A program made the position numbers and the translations under genes. Shown one piece after another: positions 53,985-61,986 of a stretch of 64,000 bases of DNA; within the stretch, counting starts at the first letter, position 1, and the number at the start of each line of letters is the position of its first letter. A model generated the notes under the pieces. That model had not been told where the DNA came from. It saw only the letters and a list, made by a program, of their open reading frames with translations, and searched no databases. Location of the stretch: the NCBI GenBank assembly GCA_965237855.1, contig CBDEGK010000008.1:1116001-1180000 (forward strand), in the 5' to 3' direction. Origin of the DNA: CBDEGK01 sp965237855 (GTDB taxonomy: Bacteria > Pseudomonadota > Gammaproteobacteria > Pseudomonadales > Halieaceae).

Positions 53985-54267
53985 CTCCCCTTCTCCTGTT
54001 CACGGGTTTTGGATAGATTAATGTAAACACCTCTGAGTTTGATGCCTGGTATGTCATGTCGTGCTGATTGTTTAACGGCGCTCCTGAACACTGGGCGTTG
54101 CCGGCAAACAGCGCCGGCCGATCGTCTCCGGGTTTCGCTAGTCGCTCATCACACTGGACTGCCGTGTGACGCTGTGCGCCCTGCACCTCACTAACGTAAC
54201 CCCCAAAGCATGACCCCTCACTCCCCCGGCTCGGTGTCTAACTTCTCGAACAGCACGGGAAAGGCTA
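53985..54267. other. Gap upstream of the repeat-protein gene
   Basis: 283 bases between the minus-strand gene and the duplicated leader. It must hold the promoter of the repeat-protein gene; GAGAAGGGGAGG (minus strand) just before its ATG is a ribosome binding site. No further gene is seen. Confidence 0.4.
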
Positions 54268-54547
54268 AAGGCTTTCACCTGTAGCGCCTAAGTGTCCGTA
54301 TGGGCCGTCGAGAGTTGGGCCAAGCCATGTCTCCATCTGTGTTCTCACCCTCGCATCGCCTGTCTTTTACCCGATCTCACGTCAGAACCCGGGCGTTCCC
54401 CTTCGCTGCGCTGCGGGTCAAGGCGTCCGTGTCCTCGCAAAAAGCGCTGCGGGCCGCTCCAACCCCCTGCCTTGACACCCAGAACCTGCCGGGAGACTCG
54501 GGGCCAGGCGAGGCGACGGTGATAGCAAACACAGACGGAGACCAGCA
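54268..54547 (+). repeat. Long leader, copy 2 of a duplicated 5' region
   Basis: Shares ordered blocks with 48268-48574, ending in ACAGACGGAGA and the start codon of the following gene. Here the middle is filled by the 70-bp element also found at 52027. Confidence 0.65.
54411..54480. repeat. 70-bp intergenic element, copy 2
   Basis: Matches 52027-52096 with a few substitutions and one balanced indel pair; both termini of the inverted repeat (GGGTCAAGGC, TGCCTTGACACCC) are kept. It sits inside the leader of the 54548 gene. Confidence 0.75.
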
Positions 54548-54844
54548 ATGACTCAGCCCACACCCCGACAACCCACTCCCACTAAGGCCCCACAGGCGAC
54601 CAGCGTCTTGCCGCTGGAGCACGCAGGCTCAGCTCCGATGATTGGCGGGAAATACGGGGCATGGCCACAGGCGGGGCGAGTAGGGCGGCCACGGTTGCTG
54701 GGGAATCAGGAGATAGCACTGGCGATGGAACTCCAGAGTGAGCGCTGCACCGTCAAGCAGATCGCCCGAGGCCTCGGTGTCTCACCCGATACGTTAACCC
54801 ACACCCTTTACCGCGCGCGCTTGAACGGGATGCGTCCCGAGTAA
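54548..54844 (+). CDS. Small HTH protein sharing its N-terminus with the 48575 product
   Basis: 98 residues. The first 30 (TPTKAPQATSVLPLEHAG) match the protein at 48575, after which it diverges into a C-terminal resolvase-type HTH (GRPRLLGNQEIALAMELQSERCTVKQIARGLGVSPDTLTHTLYRARLNG) like the DNA-binding tail of serine recombinases, but without a catalytic domain. Possibly a small DNA-binding regulator of the element. Confidence 0.7.
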   Translation: MTQPTPRQPTPTKAPQATSVLPLEHAGSAPMIGGKYGAWPQAGRVGRPRLLGNQEIALAMELQSERCTVKQIARGLGVSPDTLTHTLYRARLNGMRPE

Positions 54845-54872
54845 ATACGTTTTCAAAAAAGAGGATACGACC

Positions 54873-55154
54873 ATGACCCATACCCATTTGTTTGATACCG
54901 GCCAACTGGAAGTCTCTGAGGCGGCCAAGACCTTGTTCAACAACCACACCTTTAATTTTGGGCGCTGTCTGGTGCGTCATGGACTCGGGGACTGTGATAG
55001 CCAAACACCGGCGCAGCTCACAACCAACTGGCACGCCCTTTGTCGTGGCGAGGGTGTGATCGTCTCGCGCTTTTGTGAACTGGGGCAGGAGGTGTGTTTC
55101 GTGACCAATGGCGATCACAGCGTGACCCAGGTGTATGCCAGTGAGGAGGTGTGA
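54873..55154 (+). CDS. Small protein of unknown function
   Basis: 93 residues, no membrane or signal segment, family not recognised. AAAAGAGGATA lies ahead of the ATG. Contains HALCRGEGVIVSRFCELGQEVCFVTNGDHSVTQVYASEEV; similar small proteins occur on plasmids, often near DUF3085-type genes. It starts 28 bases after the HTH gene and ends one base before the next start. Confidence 0.65.
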   Translation: MTHTHLFDTGQLEVSEAAKTLFNNHTFNFGRCLVRHGLGDCDSQTPAQLTTNWHALCRGEGVIVSRFCELGQEVCFVTNGDHSVTQVYASEEV

Positions 55155-55155
55155 G

Positions 55156-55359
55156 ATGAGATCGTTTATCCAGATTGACGTGCCTCCCAGCCCCAGCCCC
55201 AGCGCCGAGCGAGAAGGTCTGCGTCGTCAGATTGCCGGGCAGGTTCAAGATTACCTCAGTCGCGGTGGGCAGATCACCCGAGTGCCAATAGGAGCCAGTG
55301 GCGAAACCTTGAAGTGGAATCAGGGCATCAGTCATGGCCGGCGTGGCGCGTGCTCATGA
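55156..55359 (+). CDS. Small protein of unknown function
   Basis: 67 residues with a Pro/Ser-rich stretch (VPPSPSPSAEREG) and a C-terminal ITRVPIGASGETLKWNQGISHG. GAGGAGGTGTGAG before the ATG is a good ribosome binding site made from the end of the preceding gene. It overlaps the next gene by 4 bases, so the three small genes form an operon. Confidence 0.6.
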   Translation: MRSFIQIDVPPSPSPSAEREGLRRQIAGQVQDYLSRGGQITRVPIGASGETLKWNQGISHGRRGACS

Positions 55360-55859
55360 ATGTCTATATCGGGAATCAGGAGTACGGCATTGAGGGAATC
55401 CCCAATCATGTGGCGAACTTCGGATGTGAACCCGGTTACCGGGCGGTGGCGTTTGAACGCGGTAGCGGCATGTTATCGGCAGCGACTCAGGAACCGCCCG
55501 CCAAACAGCGGACGATCGTAGAGGCGCTGACCGGGGAGGGGGCTCGTGTTGTCGATTACGCGGTGGACGGTCAACTGTTGCGCTGTCTTACAGCGTCACT
55601 GGACCCCGGTGAGGTGCAGAGCGACATACCGCTAGGATTTGTTCCTGGGGAGTTTCGGCGAATCGGTGTGGATCGGGTTTCGCGTGCACACCGTCGGGGC
55701 GATCTACAGGTCTATGTGCGCAGCGATGACTATAGCGTACTGGCCATCCGGCCCGGAAGAGTCACCTGGTACCGGACTTATGGTGATTTCGGCGTGTATC
55801 TTTGGGTGTGCGACAAGCTGGTGGAAAAGAAAGGACAGGTTAGCTATTGTCGTGCTTAG
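55356..55859 (+). CDS. Protein of unknown function
   Basis: 167 residues from the ATG that overlaps the previous stop (ATGA). No signal or membrane segment. Two related strands-rich halves (YRAVAFERGSGMLSAATQ; YVRSDDYSVLAIRPGRVTWYRTYGDFGVYLWVCDKL). Family not recognised. End of the small-gene operon. Confidence 0.6.
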   Translation: MNVYIGNQEYGIEGIPNHVANFGCEPGYRAVAFERGSGMLSAATQEPPAKQRTIVEALTGEGARVVDYAVDGQLLRCLTASLDPGEVQSDIPLGFVPGEFRRIGVDRVSRAHRRGDLQVYVRSDDYSVLAIRPGRVTWYRTYGDFGVYLWVCDKLVEKKGQVSYCRA

Positions 55860-55865
55860 AACAAA

Positions 55866-55917
55866 TGACTATGTACTATAGTCACTTATGCGTTATAATG
55901 ACTACATGGGATAGTCA
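55866..55917 (+). promoter_or_regulatory. Promoter with two phased operators for the toxin-antitoxin pair
   Basis: Two 19-bp dyads TGACTA-N7-TAGTCA (55866-55884 and 55899-55917), centres 33 bp apart, about three helical turns. A perfect -10 TATAAT (55894-55899) lies between and touches the second. This is the pattern expected for cooperative autorepression by Phd-type antitoxin/toxin complexes. Confidence 0.82.
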
Positions 55918-55928
55918 CGGAGGGGGTT

Positions 55929-56159
55929 ATGGAGACGTTATCAAAATCTCAGTTCAAAGCACACGCGCTGGAAGTTCTCAGGAAAATTGAGGAAAGTGGC
56001 GAGCCAGTTGTGATTACAAACCGTGGCCGCCCCACCGTCGAAGTTCGCCGGCTGCGGGCCGAACAAAAATCTCCGCGCGACCTGCTGCGTGGATCTGTCA
56101 TGACCTATGAGGATCCGTTTTCCTCGGTCGGGGAAGAAGATTGGGCTGAGCTCCCTTGA
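55929..56159 (+). CDS. Phd/YefM-family antitoxin
   Basis: 76 residues: N-terminal Phd/YefM DNA-binding fold (LSKSQFKAHALEVLRKIEESGEPVVITNRGRPTVEVRRL) and a C-terminal acidic tail (YEDPFSSVGEEDWAELP) that would block the toxin active site. GGAGGGGG precedes the ATG. It overlaps the toxin gene as TTGA, ensuring coupled synthesis. Confidence 0.92.
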   Translation: METLSKSQFKAHALEVLRKIEESGEPVVITNRGRPTVEVRRLRAEQKSPRDLLRGSVMTYEDPFSSVGEEDWAELP

Positions 56160-56551
56160 TTGTCCTCGATACGCATATCCTGCTGTGGTGGCTCAACGAC
56201 AGCCCTGAACTTGCTAAGGACCACCGAAGTGCCATCGAGGATGCGCTGAGTGGAGACCAGGAGGTACTGGTATCATCAATCACCGCGTGGGAGATCGCGC
56301 TCCTGGTTCAGAAGGGGCGCGTCGTTTTGTCAATGGATCTGGCGTCCTGGCTCGATGAGGTACAGGCCATTGAAGGGGTGAGGTTCGTCCCCGTCGACAA
56401 TGGCATAGCGCTGCAATCAACCCAGCTACCAGGTGATTTCCATAAAGATCCCGCAGACCGAATCATCGTAGCCACCGCCAGGCGATTTGCGGCGCGGCTG
56501 GTGACGGCCGACCAGAAAATACTGGACTATCCTCACGTTGCTACCGACTAG
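56156..56551 (+). CDS. PIN-domain ribonuclease toxin, VapC-like
   Basis: 131 residues starting with TTG that overlaps the antitoxin stop. Acidic active-site residues D5 (VLDTH), E46 (TAWEIALL), D101 (DPADRIIVATA) and D119 (VTADQKIL) are all present, so it is predicted active. PIN toxins of this type cleave tRNA or rRNA. Pairing of a PIN toxin with a Phd-type antitoxin is common. Confidence 0.93.
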   Translation: MIVLDTHILLWWLNDSPELAKDHRSAIEDALSGDQEVLVSSITAWEIALLVQKGRVVLSMDLASWLDEVQAIEGVRFVPVDNGIALQSTQLPGDFHKDPADRIIVATARRFAARLVTADQKILDYPHVATD

Positions 56552-56860
56552 GCCCAGTGCCCACGAAGCTGTGCAAAACGGCAAAGTTTAGCGTCAAGAA
56601 TCTGGCTACTCGCGTTGGTGTTTCAGCTACTGATTAATTCTCACCTCGGATAGATCAGGGAGCGATGTGTGGTCTCTAGGCATTGTTGCTCGCCGATCTC
56701 AAGACACGCACTGTCATCGAACGCGCCTAGCGCGAACCAGCGTCCACCTCACTGTCACGGCACAGACTGGGCAGAAGTTAATTGCCAGGTCATCCTCCAG
56801 TTCGTCACAAAAACTCCGGTAGCCGGTCAACTCGCCATCGAGCTTGGTGACCTGCGGAAC
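56552..56860. other. Gap between toxin gene and IS3 element
   Basis: 309 bases. No convincing gene, RNA or repeat; a 75-codon frame (56669-56896) lacks a ribosome binding site and family features and runs into the IS. Confidence 0.5.
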
Positions 56861-56899
56861 GTGTCAACCTCAAATGGACAGTCATTTCAAAGATAAACT

Positions 56900-57967
56900 C
56901 TATTTGATGTAGCCCGCGGCTGATAAAGTTGGGAAGTTAACGCGATCATCAATCATTGTGTCATCACCAGATTCTGCAATCGGGTTAATGGCCACGGTCT
57001 TTGCCGGCATGGGTACAGTCGGTCGCCCACGGACAAAGCGTTCCGGATGACGTTCATAGCGTTCATCAAGAACTCGTTGTTTTTGCCTGGCAACCCCGTG
57101 ATAACGGCCCGTAAAAACCTGTTCCGGGGTAAAGCCCCCCAGGCCGCTGTGATGATGCTCGAAGTTGTACCAATCAAAGTAAGCTTCACACCAGCGCCGG
57201 GCATGCGAGGCATCGCTAAAACGGCCCGGATAATCCGGTTGGTACTTTTGCGTCTTGAACTGGCTTTCACTAAACGGGTTGTCATTGCTCACCCGTGGGC
57301 GACTGTGACTGCAGGTCACGTCCAGTTCTCGCATCAGGTCCAAATACCCGTGTGCAATCATTGGCGATCCACGATCCTGGTGCAGCGTGAGCTGGCCTGG
57401 CGCTATACCGTAACGGGCCGTGGCTTCGTCCATCAGCTGTTTCGATAATGCACTGCTCTCCTTGCGCGAGACCATCCAGGCCACGACAAAACGGCTAAAC
57501 AGGTCAAGCACCACATACAGCGACAAATAGAGGCCCCGCCGCACCAGCGGTAGTTTGGTAATGTCCCATGTCCACACATCGTTAGGGGCGCAGGCTTTCA
57601 GTCTGGGAACAGCATGATGCTGGGCTGGCCGCTGCTGCCGACGGTCACCGGTCTCCCCTAAGCCACGAAGAATACGGTGCATGGTGCTGACCGAACACAG
57701 ATACTGATCCTGTTCCAGCAGGCGTTGATAGACTTCAGCAGGCGGCTGATCACAATAGGGTTCACTGTGCAGTGTCTCGACGACAGCAGCACGCTCTTGG
57801 TCACTGAGGGCGCGCGGCTGCACCGACTGCTTCCGTGAGCGCCGCGGTGGTTCATCGTTGGCGGCACGCTTTTGGTAAACGTAGACCGTGCTTCGATTGA
57901 GGCCCAGCGCATGACACGCTCGCGTCAATGGCAGTCTTACGGGGCGGTGGATCATCACGTTATTCAC
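56900..57967 (-). CDS. IS3-type transposase OrfB
   Basis: 355 residues with an N-terminal HTH_21-like segment (LTRACHALGLNRSTVYVYQKR) and rve core: VWTWDITKLPLVRRGLYLSLYVVLDLFSRFVVAWMV, LHQDRGSPMIAHGYLDL and NDNPFSESQFKTQKYQPDYPGRF supply DDE. GTG start overlapping the orfA stop (GTGA). Confidence 0.9.
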   Translation of the reverse strand: MNNVMIHRPVRLPLTRACHALGLNRSTVYVYQKRAANDEPPRRSRKQSVQPRALSDQERAAVVETLHSEPYCDQPPAEVYQRLLEQDQYLCSVSTMHRILRGLGETGDRRQQRPAQHHAVPRLKACAPNDVWTWDITKLPLVRRGLYLSLYVVLDLFSRFVVAWMVSRKESSALSKQLMDEATARYGIAPGQLTLHQDRGSPMIAHGYLDLMRELDVTCSHSRPRVSNDNPFSESQFKTQKYQPDYPGRFSDASHARRWCEAYFDWYNFEHHHSGLGGFTPEQVFTGRYHGVARQKQRVLDERYERHPERFVRGRPTVPMPAKTVAINPIAESGDDTMIDDRVNFPTLSAAGYIK

Positions 57968-58368
57968 ACATCCTTCCCACTGCGTAAATGATCGAGCATC
58001 GACAATGCTTTTTTTTGCAAATCCAGGCAGTCGTTGGCAATCTCCAACTTGCGGTCCAAGCGACTATTCTCTTTCTCAAGCTGCTCAATGCGCCGCTGAT
58101 CTGGCGTTTTCAAGGGTGCAGGGCCGGGAGCGCTTTTGCTCAATCCAGCCACGCCATTTTCCGCAAGCTCTCGTCGCCATTCCGAGATCTGACTACTGTA
58201 GAGTTTTTCGCGGCGCAGCAGCGCGCCAAGCTCACCGTACTGGCAGGCATCGGCTTCAGCGATAATACGTAACTTGTACTCGGTCTTGAACTGGCGGCGA
58301 GTGCGTTTCTCCAGCACCGGTTCCGGTGTAACTTGTGTGTCAGGCCGTTCTGATGGTGATTTTGGCAT
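57964..58368 (-). CDS. IS3-type transposase OrfA
   Basis: 134 residues: HTH (RRQFKTEYKLRIIAEADACQYGELGALLRREKLYSSQISEWRREL) plus C-terminal leucine zipper (RRIEQLEKENSRLDRKLEIANDCLDLQKK). Longer at the N-terminus than the OrfA at 2213, showing a different subgroup. Confidence 0.88.
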   Translation of the reverse strand: MPKSPSERPDTQVTPEPVLEKRTRRQFKTEYKLRIIAEADACQYGELGALLRREKLYSSQISEWRRELAENGVAGLSKSAPGPAPLKTPDQRRIEQLEKENSRLDRKLEIANDCLDLQKKALSMLDHLRSGKDV

Positions 58369-58665
58369 GTTGTGTGTCCAGTACCTGTGGCCCTGAAATC
58401 TATGTTATCCCAAACAAGAAGTGTATGGGGTCAGGTTGACACACAGGGCACCCACCTTTATGAATCGTTGGCAAAACGGCACTCCAAAATTTTGACAGCG
58501 GCGAAGCATAGCAAAAAAGGAAAATAGCTGCTGACCTTGCGATTGGAAAGAAGAAATTGATTGTTGAGGTTACGGCGGAGCCGGTTTGGTTTGTCACACA
58601 TTATGCAACTAAAATTGCGTGTGCTAAAACGGATGTAAGTGGCTGAAATATAAGGATAAAGTGCC

Positions 58666-58822
58666 GTGTTACGGCAGTGTTACGCGCCGTATTACAGCGT
58701 AATACCTGTAATACGACACGAAGGATTATGCTTTTAAATCATAGGGTTGCGCGTGTTACGCCCCGATTCGTAACACGGCGCGTAACACGGGTATGTTGCG
58801 GAAAGGTAATACGATGTATTAC
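58666..58822. repeat. Iteron-like cluster of ten GTRTTAC/GTAAYAC motifs
   Basis: Five GTRTTAC (58666, 58677, 58689, 58753, 58816) and five reverse-complement GTAAYAC (58699, 58708, 58770, 58782, 58806). Three pairs form dyads: GTATTAC-AGC-GTAATAC, GTGTTAC-N10-GTAACAC and GTAATAC-GAT-GTATTAC. Non-coding. Candidate origin of replication or transfer, or partition site. Confidence 0.8.
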
Positions 58823-58953
58823 GCACAATGAGGTAATTCCATCAGGAATAGTCGTTGCTTGGCGCGATTTCTGACGCATTTGGAGGCGCAGTGCGATATT
58901 TCTTGTGGATTTTCACTGATCTCCAGACCGATTCTTGTATATTTTCAGCTCCG

Positions 58954-59361
58954 TTAATCCTCAGTCGGTTCAATTTCATCGGGCGATTCGTTCACTATAC
59001 CGTGCTGTCGCAGCACTTTTTCAAGGTCCTCTCTGGTGGTTTGTGCGAGCTCTTCACCCTCTTCGGCGTAATCTTTTACGTATCTTCTGAGCAACATATT
59101 GGTTTCTAGTACGCAGGCAGCGGTCAATTTTTCGATGTGAGAGGGCGGGTTCTTAGTCCCAGGTTGGGCACCCTGAACGTGGTTTTCATCATCATTTTTG
59201 GCACTCTTGTGAGTCTCCGGGGGAATTATTTTCAGTAAAACCTGACGACAATACTCTCCATTCGAGGCAAATCCAGCTGCTTTTGACATACGTTTGATCT
59301 GTCTCCACTCGCTATCGGAGAAGCGTAGAGAGTGTGGTTTGCGGATTTCAGGGTTGGTCAT
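58954..59361 (-). CDS. Small MobC/ribbon-helix-helix-like protein
   Basis: 135 residues. The start (PHSLRFSDSEWRQIKRMSKAAGFASNGEYCRQVLLKIIP) resembles plasmid mobilisation MobC and RHH DNA-binding proteins; the rest is helical and acidic (LEKVLRQHGIVNESPDEIEPTED). AAGGAGAAG ends at the upstream stop; the ATG follows it directly. It is the third gene of the operon with the HEPN-motif gene and is nearest the iteron-like cluster. Confidence 0.6.
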   Translation of the reverse strand: MTNPEIRKPHSLRFSDSEWRQIKRMSKAAGFASNGEYCRQVLLKIIPPETHKSAKNDDENHVQGAQPGTKNPPSHIEKLTAACVLETNMLLRRYVKDYAEEGEELAQTTREDLEKVLRQHGIVNESPDEIEPTED

Positions 59362-60804
59362 TTACTTCTCCTTGGATGTTAAAAGCCTCTGCGCTTGAGA
59401 AATTCCGCGCTCTTGACTTCCGTTACAGGTGTAATCGGTATAGGTATTGGCTCCTATGATCCTGAGAAAAAGGCGGTGCACCAGCACCTCCAGAACGGTT
59501 ATATTCTCCAGAGTTTTTCTAAAATCTACAGAGTCATGACCAAGTCTTCCGTGTGCTCCCTCGTTTCTTGCGCCCCAGGCATCCATTTCTTCCTGCGACA
59601 AGTCCATACTCAGGCGGTCGAATAATTTCTTAATGTAATTGGGTTGGGAAAGTGTATTGACGTTGCTGAGGTTATTATTGATCCATTCCTCTTGTTGTTC
59701 CGACAGCTCCCATCCGCTGGTGATCTCCGTTAGAGTTTTGCGTAAAGCATTGAGAAGTTTTTTACGTTTGGCTTTGTCCTCAATAATTACACTGGAGAAT
59801 GTTTTCTTATTGTTCCTTTTATATGCTCGCTGGAGCGCTTCTAAACAAGCTCCCCATTGGACGCCAGCCACATGGTAGGGAGCGGTTTTCGCGTGCCAAT
59901 ACATCCAAAACCAGGCATCAAGGCCATACGTTTCATGGCTTTTGTAGATGGCGTTGGCTAAATTTGCCAACTTGCTTTTGCAGAGCGGACTCCGGCCTTT
60001 CTTTATGGAGAGGTCAATGGGTGGGGGAAACATCGAGCCTTTATCCCCGATTGCGTTGCCGTGTGTTAGTCGGAATGAGCAGGGTTTCCATGCCGAGTCT
60101 ACGACAATGTGCCCCAGCGTAATTAAATGGCTGCCCAAGCAGAAGGAAAGGGCACTCCTGATTCTTGCGCGTACCTCTTCGCTGGGCATACCGCGATACA
60201 TAATGAAGGTGGAGTTTTCCAAGTCTCTTTTTTTCAGATCGACCAGGTACAGCCTTTGGCTTCCGATCTCCAGGGAGATGCAGCACACTGAACCCCCCTC
60301 TGTTATTGATGGGCCTGTAATTGTCATGGTGTACTCATCAGATGGGTCCAGGGTAATTTCTTCGATGTCCGCTGACTGGAACTCGATTTGTTCGGGCCAT
60401 AGAGTGCCCGAGATGCCTAGATTTTCCAGCCACTCGATGAGATATTCGCCCACGGTTTCATCTTGGATCGCAGCGTCGATCGACGCTGCGTGTGAGACTT
60501 GGGTTGTTAATGGTCCGTTTGAGCCGAAGCTGGTCGTTTGCCCACGCAGGTACATTCCACTTATTTCGACAGAGCAGGTATCCTCGTCAGACATTTCCAC
60601 GACACCGTTGGGCGTAAATGCACCTCGTTGATGGTGTAATTGCTTTGGGACAAGCTGCGAAGTTGCACGAATTTCTATCGAAAGATCGCTACGCCTGGCG
60701 ACGCTAATGGTGTCGATTGGGTGGGTTAAACCCTCGACCCGATTGAAATTCCAGGTTCGTCCGTTGATAAAATCTTCGGCATATTGTGGTGAGAGTATGT
60801 GCAT
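59362..60804 (-). CDS. Unknown protein with C-terminal HEPN-type RNase motif
   Basis: 480 residues, not recognised over most of its length. The ATG at 60804 (MHILSPQYAEDF) is chosen because AAAGGAT precedes it and the upstream gene ends five bases before; an earlier in-frame start overlaps that gene. Residues 1-250 look beta-rich, 250-480 helical. Near the end GARNEGAHG contains R413-N-x3-H418, the RX4H motif of HEPN ribonucleases, followed by a helix (LENITVLEVLVHRLFLRII). ApeA-like abortive-infection proteins have a similar plan (beta N-half, HEPN C-half). Defence role is an inference. Confidence 0.6.
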   Translation of the reverse strand: MHILSPQYAEDFINGRTWNFNRVEGLTHPIDTISVARRSDLSIEIRATSQLVPKQLHHQRGAFTPNGVVEMSDEDTCSVEISGMYLRGQTTSFGSNGPLTTQVSHAASIDAAIQDETVGEYLIEWLENLGISGTLWPEQIEFQSADIEEITLDPSDEYTMTITGPSITEGGSVCCISLEIGSQRLYLVDLKKRDLENSTFIMYRGMPSEEVRARIRSALSFCLGSHLITLGHIVVDSAWKPCSFRLTHGNAIGDKGSMFPPPIDLSIKKGRSPLCKSKLANLANAIYKSHETYGLDAWFWMYWHAKTAPYHVAGVQWGACLEALQRAYKRNNKKTFSSVIIEDKAKRKKLLNALRKTLTEITSGWELSEQQEEWINNNLSNVNTLSQPNYIKKLFDRLSMDLSQEEMDAWGARNEGAHGRLGHDSVDFRKTLENITVLEVLVHRLFLRIIGANTYTDYTCNGSQERGISQAQRLLTSKEK

Positions 60805-60808
60805 GTGT

Positions 60809-61191
60809 TTATCCTTTTGGAATTTCCAATCGTTGGCCGTGTTCGAAAATTTGGCTCGGGCCAGCGTCCAGGAGTTCACAGGTGTTGTGGACGGAGTCCA
60901 TGAAAATATGCCTGAGCCCACCAATTACAAGTGCCTTGGCAATCTCAAACTCCGCTCGTTCGCGAGATAAGACTGTTTCCAGCCGTTCGCTAACAATGCG
61001 GCTATTGATGGAAAGCTCGAAAGATGTTCCTTTAGCAAGGGGCTTCTCATTCCAAAAGCAGATCAGCGGCGCCTTGGTGAATTGATCGGCTTCTTCTGCC
61101 GAATTAATATCCGTGAAGTAAATAGGCGTGGCCATCTGCTCGTCATCCAGTAGTTCAACGACCACATTCGCTGCAATCTCTGTAAGCGCTC
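60809..61191 (-). pseudogene. Unknown protein, N-terminus removed by IS66 copy C
   Basis: The frame is open right up to the IS end at 61191 (EIAANVVVELLDDEQMATPIYFTDINSAEEADQF...), so the original start is lost; a GTG at 61165 might still initiate. At least 127 residues remain: RIVSERLETVLSRERAEFEIAKALVIGGLRHIFMDSVHNTCELL is helical. It is the first gene of the HEPN-motif operon. Family not recognised. Confidence 0.6.
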
Positions 61192-61258
61192 CATTAAGTG
61201 CATCCTATCGGCCTGAGCCGAAGCCTGCCATGCTCGTGTTTTCTCACTGGAGCACGCC

Positions 61259-61588
61259 ATGCCCATCAAACCGATCACACAGCGCCAGCGCTACTGGCTT
61301 GACCATCTGAACACCGCTGCCACCAGTGGTGGTTCCCTGGTCGATTACGCCGCCGCACACCAACTCAAGGCCAAACACCTCTATGGCTGGAAAACACGGC
61401 TCATCATCGCAGGACATCTGCCGGACACACGCAAAGGCAAAAAGCCGGGCTTTGTCTCCGTGGTGCCAACGCGGAATACCCCCACAGCCAGTCTTTTCAT
61501 GCCCAATGGCTTTCGCCTGGAGTTGCAAGGCACCATTGACCGGGGTTTGCTCAGAGACCTGATTACCGTGGCCCGCGAGGCATCATGA
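61259..61588 (+). CDS. tnpA: IS66 accessory protein TnpA (copy C)
   Basis: 109 residues, same family and length as in copy B; the C-terminal 50 residues differ (FVSVVPTRNTPTASLFMPNG versus FVPVTSVGSNTSATLVMPNG). Overlaps tnpB. Confidence 0.88.
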   Translation: MPIKPITQRQRYWLDHLNTAATSGGSLVDYAAAHQLKAKHLYGWKTRLIIAGHLPDTRKGKKPGFVSVVPTRNTPTASLFMPNGFRLELQGTIDRGLLRDLITVAREAS

Positions 61589-61941
61589 TACGCCCCGGTG
61601 TTGATGCGCGTATCCATTTGTACCGGGACGCCGTGGATATGCGTAAATCCATCAACGGCCTGGTCGCCATCGTAGAGGGCGAGATGGCCCTCGATCCGTT
61701 CAGCGCGCAGTTGTTCATCTTCTGCAACCGCCAACGCACCCTCATCAAAATGGTGGCCTGGGAAGGCAATGGCTTTGCACTGCTCATGAAACGACTGGAT
61801 AAGTCTCGTTTTCAGTGGCCCGCTTCATTGCCATTGTCGGTTGTTGAACTCAATACGCAGCAGGTTGATTGGCTGCTCGCCGGTTACAACCTGACCGTGA
61901 TGCAAGGACACGCTTATTTACCCCACCAGCGGGTTTTGTAA
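61585..61941 (+). CDS. tnpB: IS66 accessory protein TnpB (copy C)
   Basis: 118 residues, almost the same protein as copy B although the DNA differs at many silent sites, showing purifying selection before the two copies met. Confidence 0.92.
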   Translation: MIRPGVDARIHLYRDAVDMRKSINGLVAIVEGEMALDPFSAQLFIFCNRQRTLIKMVAWEGNGFALLMKRLDKSRFQWPASLPLSVVELNTQQVDWLLAGYNLTVMQGHAYLPHQRVL

Positions 61942-61986
61942 GGTTTTTCTGTGTGTCTGCCATCACCACAGCAGTATAATATAGCC

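Larger units (their letters stand above)
56861..58442 (-). mobile_element. IS3-family insertion sequence (second type)
   Basis: 1582 bp, ends GTGTCAACCT in inverted orientation (56861 and 58442), different from the IS3 at 1333. It carries orfA and orfB overlapping by 4 bases. A target duplication is not clear. It probably transposes on its own; both genes look intact. Confidence 0.85.

Noticed and set aside
53289..54021. Two long plus-strand open frames with FPSPNFVPLKST- or IPFAKLRTAEIH-type repeats
   Set aside because: Both are antisense readings of the 36-bp repeat in the membrane protein gene.
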